Assembly: GCA_964544055.1 (NCBI GenBank)
Contig: CAZJAA010000006.1
Location: 22,888-86,887, forward strand
Source: SIG299 sp964544055
GTDB lineage: Bacteria > Bacillota > Clostridia > Lachnospirales > Lachnospiraceae
Length of the DNA: 64,000 nt
Reading direction: 5' to 3'
The notes below the pieces were generated by a model that saw only the letters and a program-made list of their open reading frames with translations, was not told the DNA's origin and did no database searches. How positions within the stretch are numbered: the stretch's first letter is position 1; each line of letters opens with the position of its first letter. Below, piece by piece: positions 16,150 through 25,050 of the stretch. Made by a program: the position numbers and the translations under genes.

Positions 16150-17031
16150 ATGTGGATTGCAGATGGTTGGAAGGAATATCAGGTTCTGGATGCTTCCGGT
16201 GGGGAAAAGCTGGAGCAGTGGGGAGATTATATTCTCCTTCGTCCGGATCCGCAGGTGCTCTGGAATACGGAAAAAAAGCTTCCTGAGTGGAAAAAACTGA
16301 ATGCACATTATCACAGAAGCAGTAAGGGCGGCGGTGACTGGGAGTTTTTTGACCTGCCAAAGCAGTGGGATATTCACTACAGGGAACTGACCTTTCATCT
16401 GCAGCCGTTTAATTTTAAGCACACCGGATTATTTCCTGAGCAGGCGGTAAACTGGGACTGGTTTGGAGAAAAAATTGCAAAGGCGAAAAAGCAGGCACCA
16501 GATCGCGAAATAAAGGTGTTAAATTTATTTGCCTATACAGGCGGTGCTACGGTGGCAGCAGCTAGAGCCGGGGCGGCGGTAACGCATGTGGATGCATCCA
16601 AGGGAATGGTGACATGGGCAAAGGAAAATGCAGCATCTTCCGGGCTGGCAGAGGCTCCGATACGTTATATTGTAGATGACTGCGTAAAATTTGTTGAGCG
16701 TGAAATCCGTCGCGGAAATCGGTATGATGCGGTTATTATGGATCCGCCGTCTTACGGAAGAGGACCAAAGGGCGAAATCTGGAAAATTGAAGAGAGTATT
16801 CATGAATTTGTAAAGCTTTGTACCGGTGTTTTAAAACCGGAGCCGTTATTTTTCCTGATTAATTCCTATACGACAGGGTTGCAGCCTGCCGTACTGAGCT
16901 ACCTGCTTGGTCTGGAATTACAGCAGAAATTCGGCGGTATAGTTACCTCTGACGAAATCGGGCTTCCGGTAAAGTGCAACGGACTTGTACTTCCGTGCGG
17001 CGCTTCCGGCAGATGGCAGAGAGACGAATAG
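16150..17031 (+). CDS. Class I SAM-dependent methyltransferase (RlmI-like)
   Basis: A 293-aa cytoplasmic methyltransferase resembling the 23S rRNA cytosine-C5 group. The SAM-binding motif is LNLFAYTGGATVAAARAGA (about 119-137). The next acidic contact is THVDASKGMVTWAKENAA, and the catalytic-region motif is MDPPSYGRGPKGEIW (about 197-211). The N-terminal PUA-like domain of full RlmI is not seen. The target nucleotide cannot be assigned from sequence alone. AGGAGG lies upstream of the ATG, 67 bp after the previous gene. It runs into the zinc transporter genes and may be co-transcribed with them. Confidence 0.75.
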   Translation: MWIADGWKEYQVLDASGGEKLEQWGDYILLRPDPQVLWNTEKKLPEWKKLNAHYHRSSKGGGDWEFFDLPKQWDIHYRELTFHLQPFNFKHTGLFPEQAVNWDWFGEKIAKAKKQAPDREIKVLNLFAYTGGATVAAARAGAAVTHVDASKGMVTWAKENAASSGLAEAPIRYIVDDCVKFVEREIRRGNRYDAVIMDPPSYGRGPKGEIWKIEESIHEFVKLCTGVLKPEPLFFLINSYTTGLQPAVLSYLLGLELQQKFGGIVTSDEIGLPVKCNGLVLPCGASGRWQRDE

Positions 17032-17046
17032 AAAGAAGTATGGGCA

Positions 17047-18054
17047 ATGTTTAAGAAAAAACTGGGATTTCTTATTGGGGTGATGTTTTTTTTATCTGCG
17101 GTGGGATATATCATCTGTCTGTTGGCAGGTGGAAAACAGGAAAATAAAGGCGAGAATTTTATCCTGGTAACTTCTTTTTATCCCATGTATGTGCTGGCAG
17201 AGAATTTGACGGCAGGCATAGAAGAAATCGGGGTATATAATCTGACGGAAAATCAGACCGGGTGTCTTCATGATTATCAGTTGACCTCCAAGGACATGAA
17301 GCTTCTGGCACAGGCAGATGCATTTCTGGTCAATGGTGCCGGAATGGAGCTTTTTATGGAGAAGGTGCTGGAAAACAATCCGCAGCTTCCGGTAATAGAG
17401 GCATCCGCAGGTATTTTGCTTTTAGAGGAGCATACCCATCATCACGGGGAACACGGACACGAAGAACAGGAAGCCGTTGAAGATGAAAGCGGTGAAGCGG
17501 AGGAAAACGTGCTTTTGCATTCAGAAAACGGTCATGTCTGGATGGATGTGGAACGTTACCGGATACAGTTAAATACGACAAAAGAAGCTTTGATTACGCT
17601 GTTGCCGGAAGAAAAGGACGCATTGGAAGAGGCGGCTTTGTTTTATGAAAAAAAACTGGCGGAATTATCGGATGCCGTGGCTAGGCTAAAAGCGGACACA
17701 AAGGGAATGCCGGTAGTTATTTTTCATGAGGCATTTGCGTATTTTGCAGAAAGCCTTGGTATGGAGGTGTTTAGGGCGCTTTCTCTGGATGAGGAAACTG
17801 TGCCGAGTGCTGGGGAAATTGCTGAGGTAATTGAAGAAATCCGTTATCATGGGGATGCGATTATTTTTATTGAAGAAACCTATGCTTCTTATGCAGAAAA
17901 AATTCTTGCGGAAACAGAGGCGAAAGTGGTGTATCTGAATCCGCTGACAACCGGAGATGGTTTGATAAGTGAGTATTTTGTAGGAATGCAGAAAAATTTG
18001 GTTCTGTTGGAAAAAGCAGTGTACGGTTCAGAAAGTAGCCGGTCGGAAAAATAG
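17047..18054 (+). CDS. znuA: Zinc-type metal ABC transporter substrate-binding protein
   Basis: A 335-aa extracellular metal-binding protein of cluster A-I (ZnuA/AdcA family). An N-terminal membrane segment (residues 8-27) is followed by TSFYPMYVLAENL. A histidine/acidic loop (HTHHHGEHGHEEQE, about 128-141) is the hallmark of zinc binders. Further ligand regions are NGHVWMDVERY and VIFHEAFAYFAESLG. There is no lipobox Cys at the usual place; the Cys in IICLLAGG could be one, or the protein may stay anchored by its N-terminal helix. It is the first of three genes forming the importer. Zinc rather than manganese is inferred from the His loop. Confidence 0.85.
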   Translation: MFKKKLGFLIGVMFFLSAVGYIICLLAGGKQENKGENFILVTSFYPMYVLAENLTAGIEEIGVYNLTENQTGCLHDYQLTSKDMKLLAQADAFLVNGAGMELFMEKVLENNPQLPVIEASAGILLLEEHTHHHGEHGHEEQEAVEDESGEAEENVLLHSENGHVWMDVERYRIQLNTTKEALITLLPEEKDALEEAALFYEKKLAELSDAVARLKADTKGMPVVIFHEAFAYFAESLGMEVFRALSLDEETVPSAGEIAEVIEEIRYHGDAIIFIEETYASYAEKILAETEAKVVYLNPLTTGDGLISEYFVGMQKNLVLLEKAVYGSESSRSEK

Positions 18055-18088
18055 TGGCACCCGGTGACTCGGACAGGCAAACAGGTGG

Positions 18089-18955
18089 ATGGAGGCGACA
18101 GTCAGCATGGAGGAAAAAGAAAAGCCTGCAAAACAGCAGAACAAGGGTATCCGGATTCGGGGACATTTTGTCGAAGCGGAAAAACAGGCAGTTTATAAAA
18201 AAAATGCGTATAAAAAACTGTTAAAAACCAAACCGTGCGGATTTCATCGTGTGGTGATTGAAAATCTGAAGGTGCAAGCAGGAGCAACAACCATTTTGGA
18301 AAATGTCTCGCTAAACATTGCCTGTGGGGCACTGACAGTCATCATTGGAAAAAATGGTGCCGGGAAGTCTACACTGATTAAATCGATTCTTGGTGAAGTG
18401 CCGTATGAGGGGAAAATAGAATTTCGTGATTTAAAAGATAATACCATCGGAAATTTGAGGGTGGGCTATGTGCCACAGCTTATCAATGTGGAGAAAAATG
18501 CGCCGGTCAGCGTTTATGATATGGTGGCGGCGTATACGTCCGGGCTTCCGGTGTTTTTGTGGAAGAGTAAAAAACTTTATAAGGAAATCAAGGAGCGTCT
18601 GCAGCTGTTTGATGGCGGTGCCCTGATTGATAAAAAAGTTGGAGATTTGTCCGGTGGTGAACTGCAGAGAGTACTGCTTGCCATTGCCTGTACTCCGGTG
18701 CCGAACCTGCTGCTTCTGGATGAGCCTGTTTCCGGAATCGACCGGAATGGCCGTAAATTGTTTTATAAAATTTTAAATGATTTGAAGCAACAATATGATT
18801 TGTCGATTATTCTGGTGTCCCATGATTTGGATTTGACGGCAGAATATGCCGACAGTGTGGTTCTGGTCGATAAAACGGTGCTGAAAGAGGGAAAAGCAAA
18901 AGAGGTTATGGGCAGTGAGGAATTCAGGGAGGTGTTTGGTTATGCGGCTTTTTGA
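18089..18955 (+). CDS. znuC: Metal ABC transporter ATP-binding protein
   Basis: A 288-aa ATPase of the zinc/manganese importer. It has Walker A GKNGAGKST (about 88-96), signature LSGGELQRV (about 188-196), Walker B LLLLDEP (about 208-214) and the H-loop VSHDLD. A ~50-residue basic N-terminal extension precedes the usual start; an in-frame Met at 18107 (MEEKEKPAK) is an alternative start. Its last 14 bp overlap the permease gene, indicating translational coupling. Confidence 0.88.
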   Translation: MEATVSMEEKEKPAKQQNKGIRIRGHFVEAEKQAVYKKNAYKKLLKTKPCGFHRVVIENLKVQAGATTILENVSLNIACGALTVIIGKNGAGKSTLIKSILGEVPYEGKIEFRDLKDNTIGNLRVGYVPQLINVEKNAPVSVYDMVAAYTSGLPVFLWKSKKLYKEIKERLQLFDGGALIDKKVGDLSGGELQRVLLAIACTPVPNLLLLDEPVSGIDRNGRKLFYKILNDLKQQYDLSIILVSHDLDLTAEYADSVVLVDKTVLKEGKAKEVMGSEEFREVFGYAAF

Positions 18956-19748
18956 GTTTCTGGATTATGATTTTATGAAAAATGCCCTGCTTGCCGTAAT
19001 GATTATTACTCCTCTGTTCGGAATCCTGGGAACCTTGATTGTTAACCACCGGATGGCGTTTTTTTCTGATGCGCTGGGTCATTCCGCTTTTACCGGTATG
19101 GCAATCGGTGTTTTATTTGGAATAGGCAATACAAGCGTATCCATGATGCTGTTTGCCGTAGCGTTTGCTCTTTTATTAAACTGCATCCGTCATAAGAATA
19201 TAGTATCCTCCGATACGGTAATTTCCGTATTTTCTTCGTTAAGTGTGGCGATTGGATTGGCGATTTTGTCAAGAAACGGTAATTTCTCCAAGTATTCCGC
19301 CCTGCTGGTGGGAGATATTTTAAGCATTAGCAGAAAAGAAATTCTCAGTCTGCTTATTATTCTGATTGTGACATTGGTGTTCTGGTGTGTGGCATATAAT
19401 AGTCTGCACAGCATCGGCATTAACCGCAGTCTTGCAAAAAGCAAGGGAATTCCGGTAACGCTTCTAGACAATGCGTTTGTAATACTGGTGGCACTGATTG
19501 TTATGCTGTCTGTCCGCTGGGTAGGAATTTTAATTATCAACGCCCTGCTGATTTTACCGGCAGCAGCTTCCAGAAATATTGCGTCCAATAACCGGGAATA
19601 TCATTTGTTTTCCGTTATGATTTCTGTGTTTTCCGGTGTGCTTGGACTGATTTTGTCTTATTATCTGAATGTGGCAGCAGGACCGATGCTTGTTCTTGTG
19701 GCATCCGTCATATTTTTTATTACATTTATGGCAAGGCGATTTTTCTAA
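18942..19748 (+). CDS. znuB: Metal ABC transporter permease
   Basis: A 268-aa membrane component of the ABC-3 family with about seven to eight helices and the characteristic HRMAFFSDALGHSAFTGMA near residue 35. The start MRLFEFLDYDFM at 18942 follows AGGGAGGTG and overlaps the ATPase stop by 14 bp. With the two preceding genes it forms a complete high-affinity metal importer. No Zur box was recognised upstream. Confidence 0.88.
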   Translation: MRLFEFLDYDFMKNALLAVMIITPLFGILGTLIVNHRMAFFSDALGHSAFTGMAIGVLFGIGNTSVSMMLFAVAFALLLNCIRHKNIVSSDTVISVFSSLSVAIGLAILSRNGNFSKYSALLVGDILSISRKEILSLLIILIVTLVFWCVAYNSLHSIGINRSLAKSKGIPVTLLDNAFVILVALIVMLSVRWVGILIINALLILPAAASRNIASNNREYHLFSVMISVFSGVLGLILSYYLNVAAGPMLVLVASVIFFITFMARRFF

Positions 19749-19770
19749 GCCTGGCGGAGAGGAGCAGAAA

Positions 19771-20892
19771 ATGCATGACAAAAAGATTTATGCAAGAATT
19801 ATTGCAAACTTTTTATTGACGTTGGCAGGAGTTTTACTGATAGTCCTGCTTGTACCTAAATTGCTGACCTTTTTTATGCCCTTTGCGATTGCAATTATTA
19901 TATCCGCCATTGCAAATCCGATTGTTCATTTTTTGGAGAAAAAAGTAAAAATTGCCCGAAAATATGCTTCCGTTGTAATGATTGTTGTTGTTCTTGGGGT
20001 GGTTGTCGGACTTTTATATCTGCTTATTTATTTTCTGGTGCGGCAGACCATGAGCCTGTATGATGAGCGTTTTGCCCTGTACAATACGATTACTGGTATT
20101 CTGGACAATTTTACTGACAGGCTCGGCGGAGTGTTTTTGATGCTTCCGGAGTCTTTGCAGAAAGCTTTAAACAACCTGCTGGACAGTCTGGCTGTCTGGG
20201 GCGAAAGCTTTGTAACAAATATTAAGCTGCCGGATATTTCTACAGTTGGTTCGTATGTTGGAAGTGTGGTGGAGGTTATCTTTTTTTCCATTATCACCAT
20301 TCTGGCGGCTTATTTTCTGACAGCAGAACGTGACAACATAGGAAACTGGCTCGGAACAGTCATGCCCGGAACGGTAAAGCATTATTACCGTATGATTGCG
20401 GACAGTTTTAAAAAAGCAGTCGGTGGATACTTCAAGGCTCAGTTTAAAATTATGATTATCCTGACGATTCTTATGTTTATTGGTTTCGCAATTATGCACA
20501 TTAACTATTCCTTCCTTCTGGCATTTGGTATTGCTTTTCTGGACTTTCTTCCGGTTTTCGGAACCGGTGCAGTATTCTGGCCATGGTTGATTGTGGACAT
20601 TGTGATTGGTGATTATAAACAGGCAGTATTCCTTGGAATTATGTATCTGGTGTGTCAGCTGGTAAGACAGATTTTACAGCCAAAGATGGTTGGAGACAGC
20701 GTAGGCATTAATCCGCTGGCGGCATTGCTTTATATGTTTATTGGCTACCGTTTTGCCGGTGTGCTTGGTATGATTTTGGGGATTCCGGCCGGAATGATTT
20801 TAGTAAATCTTTATCAGGCAGGGCTGTTTGACCAGTTGATAAAGGGAATGAAAATTATTGTCCATGATCTTAATGAGTTCCGAAAATATTAG
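19771..20892 (+). CDS. AI-2E family transporter
   Basis: A 373-aa polytopic membrane protein of the AI-2 exporter (TqsA/YtvI/PerM) family. Two N-terminal helices are followed by a soluble, helical middle segment (about 95-170) and five or more C-terminal helices including DFLPVFGTGAVFWPWLI and LQPKMVGDSVGINPLAALL, which are characteristic. The real substrate in Firmicutes is unknown; members have been linked to sodium/proton exchange and to autoinducer export. The start MHDKKIY at 19771 follows GAGAGGAG, 22 bp after the permease stop. Confidence 0.8.
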   Translation: MHDKKIYARIIANFLLTLAGVLLIVLLVPKLLTFFMPFAIAIIISAIANPIVHFLEKKVKIARKYASVVMIVVVLGVVVGLLYLLIYFLVRQTMSLYDERFALYNTITGILDNFTDRLGGVFLMLPESLQKALNNLLDSLAVWGESFVTNIKLPDISTVGSYVGSVVEVIFFSIITILAAYFLTAERDNIGNWLGTVMPGTVKHYYRMIADSFKKAVGGYFKAQFKIMIILTILMFIGFAIMHINYSFLLAFGIAFLDFLPVFGTGAVFWPWLIVDIVIGDYKQAVFLGIMYLVCQLVRQILQPKMVGDSVGINPLAALLYMFIGYRFAGVLGMILGIPAGMILVNLYQAGLFDQLIKGMKIIVHDLNEFRKY

Positions 20893-20944
20893 GAAAGGTC
20901 TGGTAAAATAAGTGGATGGGGTAAATACAACAAAGGAGCTGCTG

Positions 20945-21700
20945 ATGGAGATGATGCAGCGGTACGAAATAGGAAAGAAGCCCTTGTCCAGACTGCTGGG
21001 ATGGGGAGACACTACAGTGATGCGGTATCTTGACGGCATAGAACCAAACCGGGAATTTGCAACCAGACTCGCATATCTGGCCAAACATCCGCTTGCATAT
21101 GCAGATATGTTGGAAAACAACAGAGAAAAGTTGACTTCTGCAGCCTATCGGAAATCGAGAAAAGCGGTGTATCGTGAAATTTTCTGTGACCGTTCCACGG
21201 AGGCAGTGCAATATGTCGTGGCGTTGGCAGACGGTGATATAGCTCCATATCGTGTAATAATGGTGCTGTATTATGCTCAGGTGTGCTCTATGGTGCTCCG
21301 CGGGCAGCCTCTGTTTGAAGAGGAAGTTGATTTTTCGCCGGGACAGCAGCTTGTGTATCCGCGGCTGTATCAGCAGCTGAAGGAGCAGGGAGTGCGGCCG
21401 GTAAAGCCGGAAACGGTATCTTTTTCTACAGAAGAGCAGGAATATTTACATCAGGTTTATCTGGTGTTGAACGGTTATAGTCCAAATGCTTTGAAGGCAT
21501 TGCATATCCGCACCAAAAGACGTATACGAAGGCATCTGAAAACGCAGGCGGATTGTATTTCTGCGGAGGTTTTAAAAGGACAGTATGAGAGTGCGTTTCA
21601 TAAGTCTGGAGTGGAAACACCGGAGGATTTGAAGCGGTATTTTGCGGACGTTTTAACAAAAAGTGACGGAAATAATCTGGGGCAGAATGCAGGAAACTAA
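20945..21700 (+). CDS. HTH plus Panacea-like (SocA/GepA) domain protein
   Basis: About 251 aa. The N-terminus (EIGKKPLSRLLGWGDTTVMRYLDG) looks like a helix-turn-helix. The middle resembles the Panacea domain of SocA/GepA antitoxins: AVQYVVALADGDIAPYRVIMVLYYAQ, then a GQPLF-like strand and LVYPRLYQQL. A terminal helical region follows. The ATG at 20945 has an AAGGAG site six bases away; a GTG at 20912 would add eleven residues. Panacea proteins often neutralise an adjacent toxin, but no small partner gene is seen here, so it may be a regulator. Family assignment is moderate. Confidence 0.6.
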   Translation: MEMMQRYEIGKKPLSRLLGWGDTTVMRYLDGIEPNREFATRLAYLAKHPLAYADMLENNREKLTSAAYRKSRKAVYREIFCDRSTEAVQYVVALADGDIAPYRVIMVLYYAQVCSMVLRGQPLFEEEVDFSPGQQLVYPRLYQQLKEQGVRPVKPETVSFSTEEQEYLHQVYLVLNGYSPNALKALHIRTKRRIRRHLKTQADCISAEVLKGQYESAFHKSGVETPEDLKRYFADVLTKSDGNNLGQNAGN

Positions 21701-21735
21701 AAACAGGGCTGCTTTGGAAAATGCAGTAACAAAAA

Positions 21736-21772
21736 GGGCTGTCGGTTAATGCAAAAAATTAACCGACAGCCC
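21736..21772 (-). terminator. Terminator of typA
   Basis: GGGCTGTCGGTTAAT and ATTAACCGACAGCCC form a perfect 15-bp stem. The run of A's at 21731-21735 becomes a T run on the minus strand, so it terminates typA transcription. Confidence 0.8.
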
Positions 21773-21786
21773 TCGTAAATCAGCAG

Positions 21787-21833
21787 CATCGGCAGGAAGC
21801 GATTATATCATCCTGCCGATGTTACTCTTTTAT
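21787..21833 (+). terminator. Terminator of the Panacea-like gene
   Basis: CATCGGCAGGA and TCCTGCCGATG pair around a 13-nt loop and are followed on the plus strand by a T-rich tract. Confidence 0.65.
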
Positions 21834-21893
21834 TCTTTTTTCGGACGGATTCCTTTTTCTTTGATGGAATGTGTCCTGTCTTTTTTTGTTAAA

Positions 21894-23723
21894 TTAGTTT
21901 GTTCTGTTGGCACGCTTCCTCATAAGCGGGTCTAAAATTTTCTTGCGGATTCGTAAGCTCTTTGGAGTTACTTCTAATAGCTCATCCGTTTCGATAAATT
22001 CCAGAGCCTGTTCGAGGCTTAAAATACGAGGCGGTGTTAAGCGGAGTGCTTCATCAGCACTGGAAGAACGGGTGTTGGTAAGCTGTTTTTTCTTGCAGAC
22101 ATTGATTTCCACATCTTCTGTTTTTCCGTTTTGTCCGACAACCATACCGGAGTAAACCTTTTCTCCGGGTCCAATAAAGAGAGTACCGCGCTCCTGAGCA
22201 TTATACAGACCGTAGGTAATGGCTTCGCCGCTTTCAAATGCAATTAAGGAACCTTGCTTACGGTAAGCAATATCTCCCTTATATGGACCATAGCCATCGA
22301 AAATGGTATTTAAAATACCGTTGCCTTTGGTGTCGGTCATGAATTCGCCGCGGTAGCCGATAAGTCCGCGGGATGGAATGGAAAATTCCAGACGAGTGTA
22401 GCCGTTGCTTGCGGTGGACATACTCATCAGTTCGCCCTTACGGTTACTTAATTTTTCAATGACATTGCCGGAAAACTCGTCTGGTACATCGACATAAGCA
22501 AGCTCCATTGGTTCCAGCTTTTTACCGTTTTCATCCTCTTTATAAAGAACCTCCGCTTTGCTTACGGCAAATTCAAAGCCTTCACGCCGCATATTTTCGA
22601 TTAAGACGGAAAGGTGAAGCTCACCACGGCCTGATACCTTGAAGGCTTCGGTTGTTTCCGTTTCTTCCACACGCAGACTGACATCTGTGTTTAATTCACG
22701 GAACAAACGGTCTCTTAAATGACGGGAGGTGATAAATTTTCCTTCCTGTCCTGCCAAAGGTGAATCGTTGACAATAAAGTTCATGGCAATGGTCGGCTCG
22801 GAAATTTTCTGGAACGGAATTGGTTCCGGATGTTCCGGGGAGCAGAGAGTGTCACCAATGTGGATATCGGAGATGCCGGAGATGGCAACGATGGAACCAA
22901 CGCCTGCTTCTGCTACCTCTACCTTTTTCAGACCTTCAAATTCATACAATTTGCTGACTTTCACTTTACGTTTTTTGTCCGGTTCGTGGGCATTTACCAG
23001 AGTTACCTCCTGATTGACGTGGATTTTTCCGTTGTCTACCTTGCCGACGCCGATGCGACCAACATATTCGTTATAGTCGATGGTACTGATGAGCACCTGA
23101 GTGCCTGCGTCTTCGTCACCTTCCGGTGCCGGAATGTAGTCTAAAATAGTTTCAAATAGTGGCTTCATATTTTCCGGAGTATCGGAAAGCTCTAAAATGG
23201 CAACGCCGGACTTTGCAGAAGCAAAGACAAACGGACAGTCTAACTGCTCGTCAGAAGCATCCAGGTCAATGAACAGTTCTAATACTTCATCAATTACTTC
23301 GGTCGGACGTGCTTCCGGACGATCGATTTTGTTGATGCAGACGATAACCGGAAGGTTTAATTCTAGAGCTTTTTTTAATACAAATTTAGTCTGCGGCATG
23401 GCACCTTCAAACGCATCTACTACAAGGATAACACCATTTACCATTTTAAGCACACGTTCTACTTCACCACCGAAATCGGCATGTCCAGGAGTGTCGATGA
23501 TGTTGATTTTTACGCCGTTATAGTTTACGGCAGTGTTTTTTGCAAGGATAGTGATGCCACGCTCCCTTTCAATGTCGTTGGAGTCCATGACACGTTCTGC
23601 AACCTCTTGGTTTTGGCGGAATGTGCCGCTTTGCTTTAACAGCTCGTCTACCAGAGTTGTTTTTCCGTGGTCAACATGGGCAATAATAGCAATGTTACGA
23701 ATATCTTCACGTTTTGTTTTCAT
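21894..23723 (-). CDS. typA: Translational GTPase TypA/BipA
   Basis: A 609-aa ribosome-associated GTPase that helps 50S assembly and stress or cold adaptation. G1 is AHVDHGKTT (about residues 16-24). The switch region is RERGITILAKN, G3 is DTPGHADFGGEVERV and G4 is CINKIDRP. EF-G-like domains and the BipA C-terminal domain follow (GFEFAVSKAEVLYKE, PSRGLIGYRGEFMTDT, GLYNAQERGTLFIGPG). Length is normal for the family. AGGAGATTTCT precedes the ATG. Confidence 0.97.
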   Translation of the reverse strand: MKTKREDIRNIAIIAHVDHGKTTLVDELLKQSGTFRQNQEVAERVMDSNDIERERGITILAKNTAVNYNGVKINIIDTPGHADFGGEVERVLKMVNGVILVVDAFEGAMPQTKFVLKKALELNLPVIVCINKIDRPEARPTEVIDEVLELFIDLDASDEQLDCPFVFASAKSGVAILELSDTPENMKPLFETILDYIPAPEGDEDAGTQVLISTIDYNEYVGRIGVGKVDNGKIHVNQEVTLVNAHEPDKKRKVKVSKLYEFEGLKKVEVAEAGVGSIVAISGISDIHIGDTLCSPEHPEPIPFQKISEPTIAMNFIVNDSPLAGQEGKFITSRHLRDRLFRELNTDVSLRVEETETTEAFKVSGRGELHLSVLIENMRREGFEFAVSKAEVLYKEDENGKKLEPMELAYVDVPDEFSGNVIEKLSNRKGELMSMSTASNGYTRLEFSIPSRGLIGYRGEFMTDTKGNGILNTIFDGYGPYKGDIAYRKQGSLIAFESGEAITYGLYNAQERGTLFIGPGEKVYSGMVVGQNGKTEDVEINVCKKKQLTNTRSSSADEALRLTPPRILSLEQALEFIETDELLEVTPKSLRIRKKILDPLMRKRANRTN

Positions 23724-23965
23724 AGAAATCTCCTAATCTTCCTTATTAAGGCTCGCAGATTCCATTGGTGGCAGTACTGTTGCCGGAATTTGCTTTGTCG
23801 GAACAATTACACAGGTACAACTTATTAACTATAGCACATTTTTCAGGATTTTCAAGTTTTTTTAATTAAATTTCCTGATTTTCCGATTTTTTCTGGCTAA
23901 AGGTCTGCCTCACTGCGTGATGTGAACGATTTGTGAAAAGTTCCTGAAAAATTGTCCGCTGCCAG

Positions 23966-23995
23966 TTGACAGTTATTTCCGCACAGTGTTAGTAT
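23966..23995 (+). promoter_or_regulatory. Putative sigma-A promoter upstream of the SSB-like gene
   Basis: TTGACA (23966-23971) and TAGTAT (23990-23995) are 18 bp apart. A second TATAAT lies at 24133-24138 with a poorly spaced TTGGAA. The 464-bp gap 23724-24187 holds no gene and no recognised riboswitch. Confidence 0.45.
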
Positions 23996-24187
23996 GAATA
24001 AGCTGTGGAATACAAATATAGATGGGATTTTCATAGTCGGACAGGAAAAACTTTGTCGAAAATGGCCGAAATATGATTTACAAAAAATGTAAAAACTCTA
24101 ATTTACAACTTTTGGAAATTAGCGGAGCGTTGTATAATGAAAGTGCAAAATATGAAATACCGGATAAAACGAAGGGAGTAATAGAAC

Positions 24188-24823
24188 ATGACAGATAAGG
24201 TATTTGATAATAACCAGGTGACAATTGCAGGCGAAATTATGGGAGGTTTTACGTTCAGCCATGATGTATTTGGTGAAGGGTTTTATGTAATGGAAATTTC
24301 CGTAGGGCGCTTAAGTGATTCAAACGACATTATTCCGATTATGGTATCGGAGCGGTTGGTAGATGTGAAAGGGGATTATACAGGGATGTATGCTGCGGTA
24401 AACGGTCAATTCCGTTCCTACAACCGTCATGAGGAAAGTCGAAACCGTCTGGTGCTTTCCGTGTTTGCAAGAGAAATTGAAATTTTGGAGGAGCCTGCCG
24501 ACGAACCCCGTCCAAATTATATTTTTCTGGACGGATATGTGTGCAAGCCACCTATTTATAGAAAGACTCCGCTTGGCAGAGAAATTGCTGACGTTCTGCT
24601 TGCGGTCAACCGGCCATACGGAAAATCGGACTATATTCCGTGCATCTGCTGGGGCAGAAATGCGCGTTTTGCAGAAACTTTCCAGGTAGGAGAACATATC
24701 CAGATATGGGGAAGAATCCAGAGCAGGGAATATCAGAAAAAAATTGGTGAAAATGAGTTTGAAAAGAGGGTCGCCTATGAGGTGAGCGTAAGCAAACTCG
24801 AATGTATTGGTGAGGAAGTGTGA
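24188..24823 (+). CDS. Single-stranded DNA-binding protein-like (two OB-type halves)
   Basis: A 211-aa protein beginning NNQVTIAGEIMGGFTFSHDVFGEGF, with an SSB-like strand pattern. A second half restarts with NYIFLDGYVCKPPIYRKTPLGREIADVLLAVNR, then YIPCICWGRNARFAETFQVG and IQIWGRIQSREYQKK. That second part strongly recalls SSB (GxxxxDPExRxTxxG, then WGKxAE). The acidic tail for partner recruitment found in housekeeping SSB is absent. It is probably an auxiliary SSB-like protein; its partners are unknown. Confidence 0.75.
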   Translation: MTDKVFDNNQVTIAGEIMGGFTFSHDVFGEGFYVMEISVGRLSDSNDIIPIMVSERLVDVKGDYTGMYAAVNGQFRSYNRHEESRNRLVLSVFAREIEILEEPADEPRPNYIFLDGYVCKPPIYRKTPLGREIADVLLAVNRPYGKSDYIPCICWGRNARFAETFQVGEHIQIWGRIQSREYQKKIGENEFEKRVAYEVSVSKLECIGEEV

Positions 24824-24884
24824 TAACGAAATAAAAAACACTTGCTCATAGACCGAATATATGATATTATATCGAAAAGACGAT

Positions 24885-24923
24885 ACAAAATGGCAGGCAT
24901 TAAAAAGGAGCGTGCCATTTTGT
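24885..24923. other. Inverted repeat, 11-bp stem
   Basis: ACAAAATGGCA (24885-24895) and TGCCATTTTGT (24913-24923) pair perfectly around a 17-nt loop. It lies between the SSB-like gene and the Rpn gene and may be a weak terminator. The rest of 24824-25050 has no supported gene. Confidence 0.45.
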
Positions 24924-25050
24924 TACATTCCAAATAACGCAAAAACGATTAAAAAACGTATTCAAAATAAACAAGCCTGCAAAACTCAGTACAAATGTGG
25001 AACGTTTTCAATAGATTTCCTTGCAAAAGCGTTGGAAAGAGGGTATACTT

